Shown: positions 1-11,125 of the stretch, in pieces
Numbering within the stretch: the first letter of the stretch is position 1
Layout of the letters: each line of letters starts with the position of its first letter
NCBI GenBank assembly: GCA_026874595.1
Contig: CM049309.1
Coordinates: 38,455,079-38,519,078, forward strand
Reading direction: 5' to 3'
DNA: 64,000 nt
Source of the DNA: Sipunculus nudus
Lineage: Eukaryota; Annelida; Sipuncula; Golfingiida; Sipunculidae
The notes under the pieces: generated by a model
Database searches by the model: none
What the model was told of the DNA's origin: nothing
Seen by the model: the letters and a program-made list of their open reading frames with translations, nothing else
Made by a program: the position numbers and the translations under genes

Positions 1-220
1 CATAATAAGGTGGAGATGAAGGAAAGTAAATTGGTCATATTTGCAAACAAAAGATTTGCATATTGAATGTGTGAAGTGAAGTGCAGAAACTTTGAAATAT
101 GAGAATAATGTGTTGCTAAAGCATAATAATCTGATAATGAATGAAATTAAGGTACACACAACTTTATTGTAATATTTGTCATTGAAGCTTTGTTTTAAAG
201 AAAATGCTTTTCCTTTTAAG

Positions 221-272
221 GTGAAGAGGCCATGAAAAGATTACTTGCCTGCAGAGGAAAAGATCCATATAG
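221..272 (+). CDS. DNAJC14: DNAJC14 exon just before the J domain
   Basis: A pyrimidine-rich tract ending in AAG precedes the exon, and GTGAGT follows it. It encodes [17 protein letters not shown], the conserved lead-in to the J domain in invertebrate DNAJC14 proteins. It starts one base into a codon and ends with AG, which joins the C of the next exon to make the serine of the SILGV stretch. Confidence 0.85.
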
Positions 273-3200
273 GTGAGTTCATGAAAGAGGTTTGTGAAAG
301 GTTCATATCAGCCTCAGGAGTTTATGAGTCTGAGACACAGCATCTGGAATGTGCATTAAAAGTCTTGGAAAAAAGCTAAGCATGTTAATTCATAAGTAAT
401 TAATATAGATCTGCATTTGCCAAAAGGTATAATATCTAATAATACATTGATGACATGAAATAAATGAGACCATTACAGTTGGAATCACATATTGGAGTTA
501 CTAAACACAATTGATTTAGTTGAATGACTTGAGTTAAATTAAATTGACAAATTACCAAGCATTCTATGCAAGTTAAAAGTAAAATTGTATAAATTGTATC
601 CGCAAAAACAAAGTTTTGTGGATACTATGGTTTTGACCAGGTTTCTCTGCCGCCGCCGCCGTATTCATTTCCGGAGAACTCCTCTGAGACTACTGGACTG
701 ATTTTTCCGAAACTTAGACCAATTATCGGGTCACATGTGAACTGGTGTCTAACCAACTGGCGTTGACCTCTGACCTTTCCTTTCTGCCCAGCATCCATTT
801 GTGCATCTGTTTCCCTTTGACTGATCAGGAAAAAAATGTTGTACAAATGTAGCCCTTGGATAGCTTTATAACATACACAAAAAATGGTGGGGCACCTGCA
901 ACCAAGTTTGCACAGTGTCCATCTGTTTGTCTGCCTTGGGTTAAAATGACTTATATCTCTGCAGTGGTTTGACTAATTCACCTGAAATTTGCATGCATAT
1001 ACATTGTGGATAGCTTTCTTGATTTTATGACGAGTGGCGCCACCTACGTTCCCATTCATGCTGCAGACATCCATGCTTATATCTCCGGACTGGTTTGACG
1101 TATCTTCATGAAAATTTGCATGTGTATAGATCTCACATAGCTCTTTATAATACAAGAAACTGGTGGCGCCACCTGCAATCCTTTTTACAGCGTCTGTCTG
1201 TTTGTCTGCCGTGGGACAAAATTACTCATATCTTGGCAGTGGTTTGACATTTCTGCCTAAAATTTTACAGGTTTATACATCCTGGACAGCTTTCTTGATT
1301 TTATGACAGGTGGCGCCACCTACATTCTAGTTTACGCTACAGACATCCAAGCTCATATCTCGGGAACTATTTCACTGATTGGGCCAAAATTTTGCATGTG
1401 TATAGATCTCACATAGCTCTTTATTATAAGCAAAACTGGTGGCGCCATCTTGAACCATTTTTGCACAGCTTCAGTCTGTTTGTCTGCTGTGGGATAAAAT
1501 CACTCATATCTCGGCAATGGTTTGACACATCTGCCTAAAATTTTGCAGGTTTATACATCCTAGACTGCTTTCTTGATTTTATGACAGGTGGCGCCACCTA
1601 CATTCTAGTTTACGCTGCAGACATCTAAGCTCATATCTCGGACACAGTTTGACTGATTGGGCTAAAATTTGGCATGTATTTAGATCTCACATAGCTCTTT
1701 ATCATACACAAAACTGGAGGGAACACCTGCAACCATTTTTGCACAGCATCTGTCTGTTTGTCTGCCGTGGGCTAAAATCACTCATATTTCAGTATTGGTT
1801 TGACTTATCTGCCTAAAATTGTGCGTGTTTATCATCTTGGATAGCTTTCTCGATATTTTTGTCAGGTGGCGCCACCTACATTTATGTTAACGCTGCAGAT
1901 ATTCAGGCCTATATCTCAGGACTGGTTGGACATATCCCCCTGAAATTTTGCATTTGTATAGATCTCACATAGCTCTTAATCATACACAAAATTGGTGGCA
2001 CCACCTGCCACAAGTCCTTCAGTTTGTCTGCTGTGGGATAAAATCACTACTATACATGTAGTGGTTTGACTTATCTGCCTAAAATTTGCATATGTATACA
2101 GCTTGGACAGCTTTCTGAATTTTGTGGTAGGTGGCACAACCTACATACACATTTTGGCTGCAGACATCCATGCTAATATGCAACACACCTCACTGTATTT
2201 CCCATTGCCACTCAATCCATGCCTCACTTCACCTGTTCCACTCTGATTTTGGCGGATACACGTAGTCGCTTGTTGACTACCCGTATTCTAGTTTATTTGA
2301 AAATTTTGGCAGTGAACAAAATCACAAAAATGTTTATTGTACAGTGATTCAGAAAACTTTTACTAAATATAAGATAAAATTTACTTTTGTCATCATTGGA
2401 CATGGCTGATAAAAAACACCTTTGTCATTTATCAGTATTAATGGACAATGTAATAAAAATACTAATGTAGGGGTGACATGAGAGGCCTCACATTTACTTA
2501 ACATGATTAAGCAGATTGATTGCCTGCTTAATTATGCATTACAACTTTAGGCTTGGAATGTATGTTTTGGAATCAGGAGTATTCAAACTGCACAGACACT
2601 TATGCAAAGCTGCAGAATAAAGACTGAAAAAGGCTACGAAGAAGCTTATTTTACCATTATAAATACATGTGCCTATGAATAAAGAAAGCTACTTCTGTAA
2701 ATAAAATGCACTCCAAACAACAGCATCCTGCTGGGAATTTGTGAAAAAAAAGCATATGAACTACTGAGGCCACATCAAATAGTGGACCATATCTGATGAT
2801 TAACAGGTAAAAGCATCAAAGACCACACTTTGATCAGCAGCATCCTGATTGACAATCCAGATTATGTCAGTGATGCATAATGTTACACTTCCTTAATGGT
2901 CCCGATACTCTCTCCGTCACTCCCTTTTCTTCTTTCAGCTGCACTGGTTAACATTTAATGTCAAATTTATGTTGTGGTTAAAGCATTAGACTCACAGCTG
3001 AAGCTCATTCAACCCCCCCCCCCCCCATTGCCTCAACAGCAGAAAGGTGAAATCTTGATGGTACCCCAGAGATTTGCTTTAATAACTGTAATTTTATGTT
3101 ATCTGGTCTATCAGACATATTCTAAATCCTATTTTATCATCATTTCACATTTGCTGCTAAAAAATTAATAATAGGACTTTTGAATAAATTGTAGCCCATT

Positions 3201-6200
3201 TTGCAGAAGTAAAACTTTTTTCTATTGATTTTTTTTTCAACGTAAAAGAACTTGTGTGTTTTGTTAAGAATCTTTCAGCTGTACTGTAGTGTCTTTTAAC
3301 TGTGAGTGATAGTAACCACAGAAATATTGCCTGTGACAAAAAAACTTGTAGAACTCACTTAAAGCTAACAGTAGTATCTTTTACATTGTCAACATCAAAT
3401 TTCCAGGAAAGGATAGAAACAACATGTACTGCTAGATTTAAGCCATGTCTAAGCTTATCCCATGACATCACACTGGCACCAGCCAATCACATGGTTCAGG
3501 CTCTTTTTCAGGGTGCGGTAATTATACCATGTAGCCTTGGACCATGTGGATTACATTGATCAAAATTTCTGGACTATTCATAGCCCCACGTATATAAAAA
3601 CATCAGATCAGATGGCTTGACTACAATTTGTTCATATTCTTATTGTCACCTTCATTCTTATTCAGTACGCAGTGCTACCAAAGGACCATGGACCCATCCT
3701 TAAAAAAATACTCTCTATATATGATGCAGGGAGAAATGGAAGCTACCTTTGCTTGGCCTTTTTTCTACTTATTACCACTACAACTATGATTCAACTTACT
3801 GATCATTGGGAACTCCATAGTGGAAATTTGTCTAATGAATTTTAATGACAATGATGTTTTAGTGGTTTTAGGATCACAAGGTACAATGTAATGTTGTGTA
3901 TACCCCCCAAAAAATAAAGCTATCGGTATAGATCCAAGTTAGATATCTCTAGCTGGCACATGTGTGATAATTCTATCTTGGTCCAGTGCTTCTGGAGTCA
4001 TATCTGAAGATAATTAATGTGTATTCTTCTGGAATGACACCTGCCTTTTTGTTTTATCTCAGCATACTTGGAGTGAGAGTGGATGCAACAGATGAAGAAA
4101 TTAAGAAATATTACAGAAGACAGGCTGTTTTGGTACATCCTGACAAGGTGAGTGTAACATGGCCTTACCTCTTAGATAATAACCCCAGCTTTTAATTCAG
4201 TTCACTGTGTGCAACTGATATCATCCTGCTTAACATGAAGATTTATCTGGTGAAAATCAACACCATGTCTTGTCTTCCTTTGCTACATGACTGCATGGTC
4301 CACAGCCCTCCTTTGAACCAGGGAAAAATTAATTTTCATGTTTTAAGACAGGAAATTTAAGAGAAAAACCTAACATTTTCCACACAGGTGTCTCTGGTGT
4401 GATTTGCTGTGTTACCTGTGCAGTGTGGAGATTCCTTTATATCCCTGTAGCCACAGTACATGTAATTGTACATATAAGCAGCACTGCATATTTTCCCCTT
4501 GCATTTGATACAGTTTTTTAAAGTTGTCTCAACTGTTAACTTTGATGATTTAAAAAAATGGAGGCCTTGACCCTGTAAAGGGCCATTATATGTTTCAGAA
4601 TAATTTGGCCAAATTTAAAGGGGTGTCCATAGTACCTTGAAATGCATCTCTGATGCCAGGATTATTTAGAGAAACATATGTGGTGTCTAGTAAGTGTCGA
4701 TAAGGGGGAAGTTTCATTCAGACCAGTTAAAATAAGGTGTGTACCATATCAGTGTCCTGGTAATCTATCTTCTTACATGCCTGTTTAAATATAATTTAAG
4801 GACCATTACACTTACTAATACACACAAAGCATGGTTTATCTTGGGGGGAAATATTCAGATATCCCATCCTTGGATTGGTTTTTGTTTTGAATTAGGCCAC
4901 TGTAGTGTGATCATGGACATTAGCACACAACCCTAGGTAATGTAATAGCTTATTAGAATTTGAGAACTGAGACTAAATAGAATATTTTGTCTTCATTTCA
5001 GCTCTTGTCCAAACAACACTTTGCAATAAAACAGAAATTCTGAGACATAAGGAGTACCCGGTAACACAGGATTAATTGTAAAAGTCGTTAGTAACATACA
5101 GATATTTTGTCCCTATCTCGAGCGTTAAATATATTTAATATACATAATCTGGCAACGTATTTAACCTCTGTAATTAATACTTTTTTATTCTAGTCTTCAT
5201 TAAAGCAGCTATGTTGTGATTTATTTTGCTACGTGCAACTAGTTATCTTACCCTCAGGCCAGAGACGGAGTCGGGGTGCGGCCTTTAAGGGGGGTTTTGG
5301 GTTTTTGGACCTTAGTGGGAGCTCCTTTAAGAGACGTTGCAAACTCAGGGTGCGGCTATAAATAGACGTGTGGCCATAAAAACAAGATTTACGGTAACAC
5401 AGGATTAATTGTAATTTTAATATCTCCTGTGCTGTTTCAGGCAACTTCACATCTACTTATTTGCTAATTCTGATGAAATGCCCATGATGCTTTTTCAGGA
5501 TCACAGGCACCTATCACAAAGACTAAGTGAGTCTGACTCACGGTGTATTTCATAAAGAAAAACTGATGGTAGGGACTTGCTCTACCTACCTATATAAACA
5601 AGGCACTTAATTTCATCTGAGAGTGTGACAACACTCAGAGGTGCATGTTTTATACACTTTATTTTGACTTCATTTCTACAAAACAGCACAATAATCCATG
5701 TTCCTCACAAAGAACAGAACCTTGTTTTCCTGATAGCTTCACAATTAATTGATATATCCATGTCTTTTCAGCTTGCATTCTCACAAAACATTTCCTCTTA
5801 ATCTTATGATATGGAATTTCTGGTTCATGCGTAGAAGAAGGGACTTTCTGTAAGTCTGAAAATCAGCAGAAGTATGAATGTGCTGGCCGTGAGTCAGATT
5901 CTCTTAGTATTTGTGACAGGTCCCTGTGTTCAGGATATACCACCCAAGGAGGAGGGGCTTCACCATGAGCAGAACTTGTTTTGGCATTGATAAACTTGTA
6001 ACAAGTATTCTTCTTCCAGAACCCCCAACCTGGTGCTGAAGAAGCTTTCAAGATCTTAGGCCATGCATTTGAACTTATTGGTGAACCTGTAAGTGGACTT
6101 CTCAAAACAGTCTTAAGTCACTTCTGATTCAGCTTTAGGCTGACCATTTCATCAGAATCATTTGTGTCCCAGGATGTTTTCAGTTCTTTCATTTAATTCA

Positions 6201-9200
6201 GTACAAACCATCCATCTTCAAAATCAGCACTTAAGACTTCCTATCAATACTCTGTTTTGACATTAAAATTAAGTTGATGAATGTATGCTTATAATCCTAT
6301 TCATAATAATTTTAGATACAGAAATAACTGATTAAGATGTTTATAGATACACTGATTTAATTAAATGGTATTCATTTTGTGTCCATTTCACTTGTAGGTT
6401 TTTCTTATCTTTATTAACTAAATTGCTGTAATTTAGATTTTATCATTTGTATTGCCTTATTTTTTACACATTTAAGAAGCAAAATTCTTTGAAATAGGCA
6501 TTGCAGATAAATTGGAGGTATTAATGTACAGTGTATTTCCATAATGTTTTCTGAGTATATTCTTGCCAATCTTAGGAACGAAGAAAGAAGTATGATGCTC
6601 AAACTTTAGAAAAACGGGAGGCTGAAGCAGCTATGGTGAGTATCAGTTTAGTCTCTGTATGGAAAGATCTCAGTTTTACTTGGCATCTCTGTATTCTGTG
6701 GATATCTATTTAACAAAAAGTGATATAAAGATGCTCCATACTGGAATCCTGCAAGTCCCTGTTAAAAAAAGGGGGGATATATGGATGATCCAAACAGGAT
6801 TCTGCAGGTCCCTATTTAACAAAAAGAGGGATATAAAGATGATCCATTCCGGAATACTGCAGGCCCTTGTTCAACAAAAAGAGCGATATAAAGATGATCC
6901 ACACCGGAATTCTGCAGGTCCCTGTTTAACAAAAAGAGTGATATAAAGATGATCCATATTTGCAGGTCCCTGCATGACTAAAAGAGTGATATAAAGATTC
7001 CCTCGATTCTTTGGGTCCCTGTTTAACTAAGAGAGTAATACAAAGATGCACCAACATGGACCAATCATTTTACATCTTTTAAACCTGTCCATCATGACCC
7101 ACACAAACACACAGCCCAATCAGTATTGGTCATATTGGTTGTTCTTATATTTCAGGAGGAGTTTTCTGATCTGCTCACAAAACTGAAGAAAAAGATGGAT
7201 GAGGTAAGAATGTGGAAAGCTTCATAAGTACAGGGTTTAAAATGTTATGAGAGTAAGCTGAATTACAAGTGAAGAGTTTAAAATTTTTATGAGAGCGCTT
7301 GTTTAAGCTTTTGTTTTTTACCCTCCTTGCACTGCCAAGACCTGGAAATCATCAGACTGACATTGTCATTTGACTGAATTTTGTGCCCCACATGAGTTAT
7401 GTAATGTGCAGAATTTACCTGTTATAAGTACAAGGCTTGTCACAGCAAGCATTTATACAGACTTGTCCTCTCCAGAGAATGTAGATGTCTTTCCAGCTAA
7501 TCATTTGGATGGATAAGTTGTTGCATCAGCTGTTTGTGGAATATTCTCCCTGCAGAACTCTTCGTTCTTCTAATGCTTACAGGATAGTCTGTGTACCTCG
7601 CTCTCCAGAAGCGGATCCAGGGGGGGGGGGTTCAGGGGGTCCGGACCCTCCCCTTTTTCATCAGAAGCAATGTTTTTTTAAGGGCTTCAGACAAAATTTT
7701 GCAGCTTGAACTCCCCCTTTTCCAGGCTGGGGACTTTTTTTTTGGTTTTCATTAGTCCTCCTTGGTTGGACCCCCCTTTTTCTAAATCCTGGATCCGCCC
7801 CTGCTCTCATATTGTATATGGTGACAGACAATTTTCCAAGTAAGCTGTGATTGCCTGGAATCCCTTACCAGACACTGTCAGAGCGTGTACAAACCTTGGT
7901 TCATTTAAGCCTGCTCTTAAAACACACCTCATTGCTTAACCGTCTGTATAAGTGCAATGAAATGTATATTATATTTGCGCTCTTTAAATGAACTCCTGTC
8001 ATATTATAAGATTAATTTATTGTTAACTAGAAAACAGTGAACTGACTATATACAGTTAAAATATACTTTCTCATCACCATAGTTAATATGTCAAGATGAG
8101 AGTATAGAATAAACTGTTTACATTGCAGGCAGCTAACACTGCACGTTGTGATAACTGTGGTGATAGGCACAAAAGATATCCAACGGACCGCCCCTGGTAT
8201 AGCTCCCGATACTGTGATAGATGTAACACGTTCCATTCTGCAAAGGAGGTATGTAATGATTGATATAGATGGTAGAATAAAACCTATATTTTACAATGAT
8301 GAACCATGGAGCATTGGTTGTCCTGTATGTGCCCTACTGGAGCTTCAAAAACAAAATTGTGGTACCTTAATAGAATTCACTCACAAGCGAATGGGCCTTT
8401 AGGGGGTTCCTTGACGGTGTGACCCAGCAATGGGGACTATTACACACCCAGTACATGCAGGTGCAGTAGTCATTGGACCATGTTTACACCTGGATATAAA
8501 ATGAGAGAAGTGTTTGATACTGCCCTGTCACATAGTCTGAAACCAGAATGGAATTCTGCAGATGTACATATACTTAGTTAAGCTTGCATTAAAAAAAACC
8601 TAAAAAAATATTTTAAAAATAATTATAAATCTTTATAATAGAACCTCAAAGATGTGCTATATATCTTAATTTGCAGGTTATCACTTCCAATTTATTTAAG
8701 CACCACCCCTATTCAAATAGCCATATATACTCTATTCTGTAGGCATATATATTTTACTGATAGGACCTGCTCTGAGATGTGATAGCAGTCATACAGAAAA
8801 CTGTTCTACAGTGATCATGCATCCTATTTGACTGATATCACTGTAAATGGACTGTAATTGTAACATTTGGTTATAAGTCAGGAATTAACACTTACGATTT
8901 GATATGGTCAGAAAATCAGCATGCATGCAGGAGGATTTACCACTGGCAGTAAGCTTCATGACAACATCGTCTTTTATGGACATTGTGTTACTGGAAAGTA
9001 CAGAAACATATTTGAAGATTGGTCTGTTTTATTATAAGTAACAGTGCACTTTTAAGCCATGAGATGTTGTAAAAGATTACAAAATGTAAGATTCATTATC
9101 AAGATTTTCAGGGCGATTTTCTTTATGGCAAATGCTTTCACTTTGACATCATATCATACTCTTATGTCAATATAAATCAAACACTTGATTCATGAGAATT

Positions 9201-11125
9201 TGAGTATTTTTCTGCAGGGTAAATTGTTGGCCCAGTCCAAGTACATGTACACAGTAGCTGAGTTTTGTATATTTTCTGCAGGGTGATGTTTGGGCTGAGA
9301 CCCGGTACATGGGCTTCCTGTGGCATTACTATGCATGTATGGATGGAGAAGTTTATGACATCACTGAGTGGGCCAAGTGTCAGGTAGGTTACAGAATCAC
9401 CAGCATGGTATCAGTGAACCATTATGTCCAACTGTTGTTGTCTGATGGAATATGTTTTATGATAACTCATCTGGGCTAAAACAATAGTCCTTTGTCTGTC
9501 ATCCATCCATATGTCTGGCCAGATGTCACAAGGCATGTTTTGAAACTGTTGGACTTATAAATCCAAAATTCTACATACACTTAATGTCCCTAAGTTCTCC
9601 TACCAGACCATAAACTGGGTCACTGTGTCTCTCTTTCTACTAGAAATTGAGGGAAAACCTGTTTGTTTTTCAGTAAAAGCCTACTGTTACACTTAGGATT
9701 GCCTAATATCAAAACCATTTGTCTGATTTTGTTTGTATTTGGCATTAAAATTTCTCTATTTCCTATGCACTTGCCAGAAATTAGATCAGTATGAAGTAAT
9801 TTATAGAAGTTATGGATCTGAATTTGATCAAAACAGCAAGAAATATATTTTCTCACATAATATGGCAACTGTTAAAGAGAGAGACTTTTTTCAAGGATAC
9901 AACTTTATTTAATCAAGATTTAATCATATGCCTGAAATCAGATCAGAATTTAGTAATACTTCTAAGTTATTAGCATAAATGTAAAATCAGTACCTGAAAT
10001 TTTGCCAGACTTTGACCATAGCACATTTTTCCTGTAAGCACTGTTCATTTAATCCAATGTCTGTGAGTGCGTCGTCATGTCACAGACTTGGTCATACAAA
10101 GATGCTTTGGATAAAAAATATGATTTGTGATTTTTTTATGTTTGCAGGCACAGGATTTCAAACATATGCAGGCCAATGCTCACCATGTCATCTGCAGACT
10201 GCAAACGAACACTAATCGCCAACGCCACCAACCTCACCGCTCAAAGTAAGCTCATATCACAGAAATCAAGCATTATTTTTAAATATGACATTTATTCTAT
10301 TTTACTTCATCTATAATACACAAGGTGATTTTGAAATCTTAATTTGATATATTTTAAATGTTGAATTGTTTCACCTGACCACTTTAATATGATAAATCGG
10401 CAAAACAGAGGAGTTAATACAGCATTCAGTGTACACAGTCATCATGAAAATCAGGAAAATGGGTTCCCTTTTCCCAAATAAAGAAAAATTACAGAATTGA
10501 GAAAAAATGTCTCAAATCAAGGAAAATTGGGGACAGTTTAGGGGACCAGTTGATAGTGGTCAGTCTGATATGCTTTGTCACGTCCAAATGGAACGTCCAT
10601 TAATATATATTCTCCATCGAAAGTGGGGGCTTAAGTTAGAACTAATGGTACTACTGTTCATACATACAATAAATAATAATGTTTCAGTTTCACCATGTGC
10701 ACTGTCACTGCTGCTCACTGTCACATTCAAGTGTGTAGTCTGAAAATAATTATTGTGTTATTTTTTAAATACAATAGGGAAAAATCAGAGAATATGCTTT
10801 AAAAAAATGCTAGGAACCTAATCATAGGAACTTAATTGTAAGTATATCATCACATTTTCGTTTTACCTATTTTTTCTGTCCGTTGCACATTAACTTTATC
10901 AGCTGCACATTATATTCTTTACCATGTTACAGTGAAGCCGACCTACAAGACTTCATCAATCATCTGTTTAATCGCAAGTCTTCTTCAAATGGTCCAGGGG
11001 GAGGGACAGCGACCGATTCTCACCCCTCCCAGTACCCCAGCCAGCACCCACACTCACAACAACAAGCATGGACTACAGGGGTCGGGGGTGGACGCAAACG
11101 CAGGAAAGGAAAGAAGAAGCACTGA
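221..11125 (+). CDS. DNAJC14: DNAJC14-like J-domain co-chaperone, 3' nine coding exons (gene partial at window start)
   Basis: Spliced CDS read by eye: 221-272, 4063-4147, 6020-6088, 6576-6635, 7156-7203, 8129-8248, 9282-9383, 10148-10245, 10933-11125. Every junction is GT/AG and keeps one reading frame, giving about 274 C-terminal residues. In order they show: a [17 protein letters not shown]-type lead-in; the J domain with [20 protein letters not shown] and the HPDK motif that stimulates Hsp70 ATPase; an ERRKKYD helix; a lysine-rich helix; a two-pair zinc site (CDNC and CDRC); [19 protein letters not shown] and [11 protein letters not shown], typical of the Jiv90 C-terminal region; and a basic [11 protein letters not shown] end. 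Family knowledge: DNAJC14 (DRiP78) is an ER-membrane co-chaperone of Hsp70 acting in membrane-protein folding and export. Human DNAJC14 is about 700 residues, so the N-terminal half and its membrane segments should lie left of base 221. The family call is firm; an exact orthology statement would need the N-terminus. Confidence 0.93.
273..4062. other. DNAJC14 intron with inserted repeat element
   Basis: Runs from the GTGAGT at 273 to the acceptor before 4063. It holds the complete family B element at 593-2294. Otherwise it is AT-rich DNA with a poly-C tract near 3010. No coding exon was recognised in it. Confidence 0.75.
593..2294 (+). mobile_element. Family B tandem-core element (B1), apparently complete
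   Basis: The left end is a hairpin: GTATCCGCAAAA pairs imperfectly with TTTTGTGGATAC around an ACAAAG loop (596-626). A CCG triplet repeat follows at about 649-661. The core (about 880-2170) is tandem repeats of about 277 bp. Each carries two GGTGGCGCCACC-type palindromes, spaced alternately about 130 and 147 bp (1031, 1162, 1309, 1438, 1587, ~1716, ~1865, ~1994). The right end has GCGGATAC at 2252-2259, the inverted copy of the left GTATCCGC. Then comes a second hairpin, GTAGTC/GACTAC (2262-2280), and a TTCTAGTTT terminus. There is no coding capacity. The layout matches HINE/pearl-type non-autonomous elements; it sits in a DNAJC14 intron. Confidence 0.75.
4063..4147 (+). CDS. DNAJC14: DNAJC14 exon, J-domain core with HPD motif
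   Basis: The acceptor is TTTTATCTCAG and the donor GTGAGT. It encodes J-domain helices I and II and ends on the HPDK sequence. HPD is the invariant loop that activates Hsp70 in active J proteins, so this copy looks functional. Confidence 0.93.
4148..6019. other. DNAJC14 intron
   Basis: AT-rich, with no exon recognised. A 23-base direct repeat (GGTAACACAGGATTAATTG core) occurs at 5059-5081 and again at 5393-5415, flanking a GC-richer stretch. Confidence 0.65.
6020..6088 (+). CDS. DNAJC14: DNAJC14 exon, J-domain helix III
   Basis: The acceptor is TTCTTCCAG and the donor GTAAGT; it holds 23 whole codons. The product, [20 protein letters not shown] and onward, is J-domain helix III and directly follows HPDK. 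Confidence 0.93.
6576..6635 (+). CDS. DNAJC14: DNAJC14 exon, end of J domain
   Basis: Twenty codons in phase 0 between a CTTAG acceptor and a GTGAGT donor. They encode [20 protein letters not shown], the charged last helix of the J domain and the linker after it. Confidence 0.9.
6700..7050 (+). repeat. Minisatellite, about 54-55 bp unit, about seven copies
   Basis: The motif GATATAAAGATG followed by a GATCC-rich segment and CTGCAGGTCCC recurs near 6722, 6776, 6830, 6885 and 6940, with decayed copies near 6989 and 7035. The array lies wholly inside a DNAJC14 intron. The open frame across it comes from the repeat and is not a gene. Confidence 0.85.
7156..7203 (+). CDS. DNAJC14: DNAJC14 micro-exon, charged linker helix
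   Basis: Sixteen codons ([16 protein letters not shown]) between TTCAG and GTAAGA. The match is to the NEFLSKLQDDLKEAMN-like linker of vertebrate DNAJC14. The call rests on frame continuity, splice signals and helix character. Confidence 0.86.
7608..7805. mobile_element. Short inverted-repeat element (MITE-like) in DNAJC14 intron
   Basis: The left end, GCGGATCCAGGGGGG, is inverted at the right end as CCTGGATCCGCCCC. The inside is a G-rich half followed by a C- and T-rich half. It is about 200 bp long and has no coding capacity. Similar GGATCCAGG-ended repeats are common in marine invertebrates (from memory, not searched). Confidence 0.6.
8129..8248 (+). CDS. DNAJC14: DNAJC14 exon, zinc-binding CxxC/CxxC region
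   Basis: Forty codons in phase 0 between CATTGCAG and GTATGT. Two cysteine pairs (CDNC and CDRC), about 22 residues apart, form a likely zinc ribbon at the start of the Jiv90 region. The end, CNTFHSAKE, parallels the CNRLHPAEE of vertebrate DNAJC14. Confidence 0.93.
8249..9281. other. DNAJC14 intron
   Basis: AT-rich sequence between the zinc-site exon and the Jiv90 core exon. A stretch near 9220-9281 has two TTTTCTGCAGGG-like acceptors (about 9208-9219 and 9273-9282), so a local duplication of the acceptor region is possible. Only the second keeps the frame. Confidence 0.6.
9282..9383 (+). CDS. DNAJC14: DNAJC14 exon, Jiv90 core
   Basis: Thirty-four codons between TTTTCTGCAG and GTAGGT. They contain [20 protein letters not shown] and [11 protein letters not shown], which align with [20 protein letters not shown] and [11 protein letters not shown] of vertebrate DNAJC14. 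This is the most diagnostic exon of the gene. Confidence 0.95.
9463..10140 (+). repeat. Decayed family A element fragment
   Basis: It starts with an eroded end hairpin (CTCATCTGGGCTA). Then come a TTTGTCTGTCATCCATCC stretch and the type-2 family A core: GGCATGTTTTGAAAC, TCTCCTACCAG, CTGGGTCA, GCCTAATATCAAAACCA, GTACCTGAAATTTTGCC. The same order is seen at 33341-35312 and 47030 onward. It runs almost up to the acceptor of the 10148 exon. Confidence 0.65.
10148..10245 (+). CDS. DNAJC14: DNAJC14 exon, Jiv90 C-terminal part
   Basis: It opens after TTTGCAG and ends at GTAAGC after the first two bases of a codon. The product is histidine- and arginine-rich ([22 protein letters not shown]) and corresponds to the family's VPYHISFGSR and GRQR segment. 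Confidence 0.88.
10933..11125 (+). CDS. DNAJC14: DNAJC14 terminal coding exon
   Basis: The acceptor is TGTTACAG; the first T completes an asparagine codon split by the intron. It encodes [14 protein letters not shown] (compare PADLQDFLSRIFQ in vertebrates), then a low-complexity Gly/Ser/His/Gln stretch, then a lysine/arginine-rich end and a TGA at 11123-11125. An overlapping open frame here is a shadow: only this frame joins the exon before it. Confidence 0.93.
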
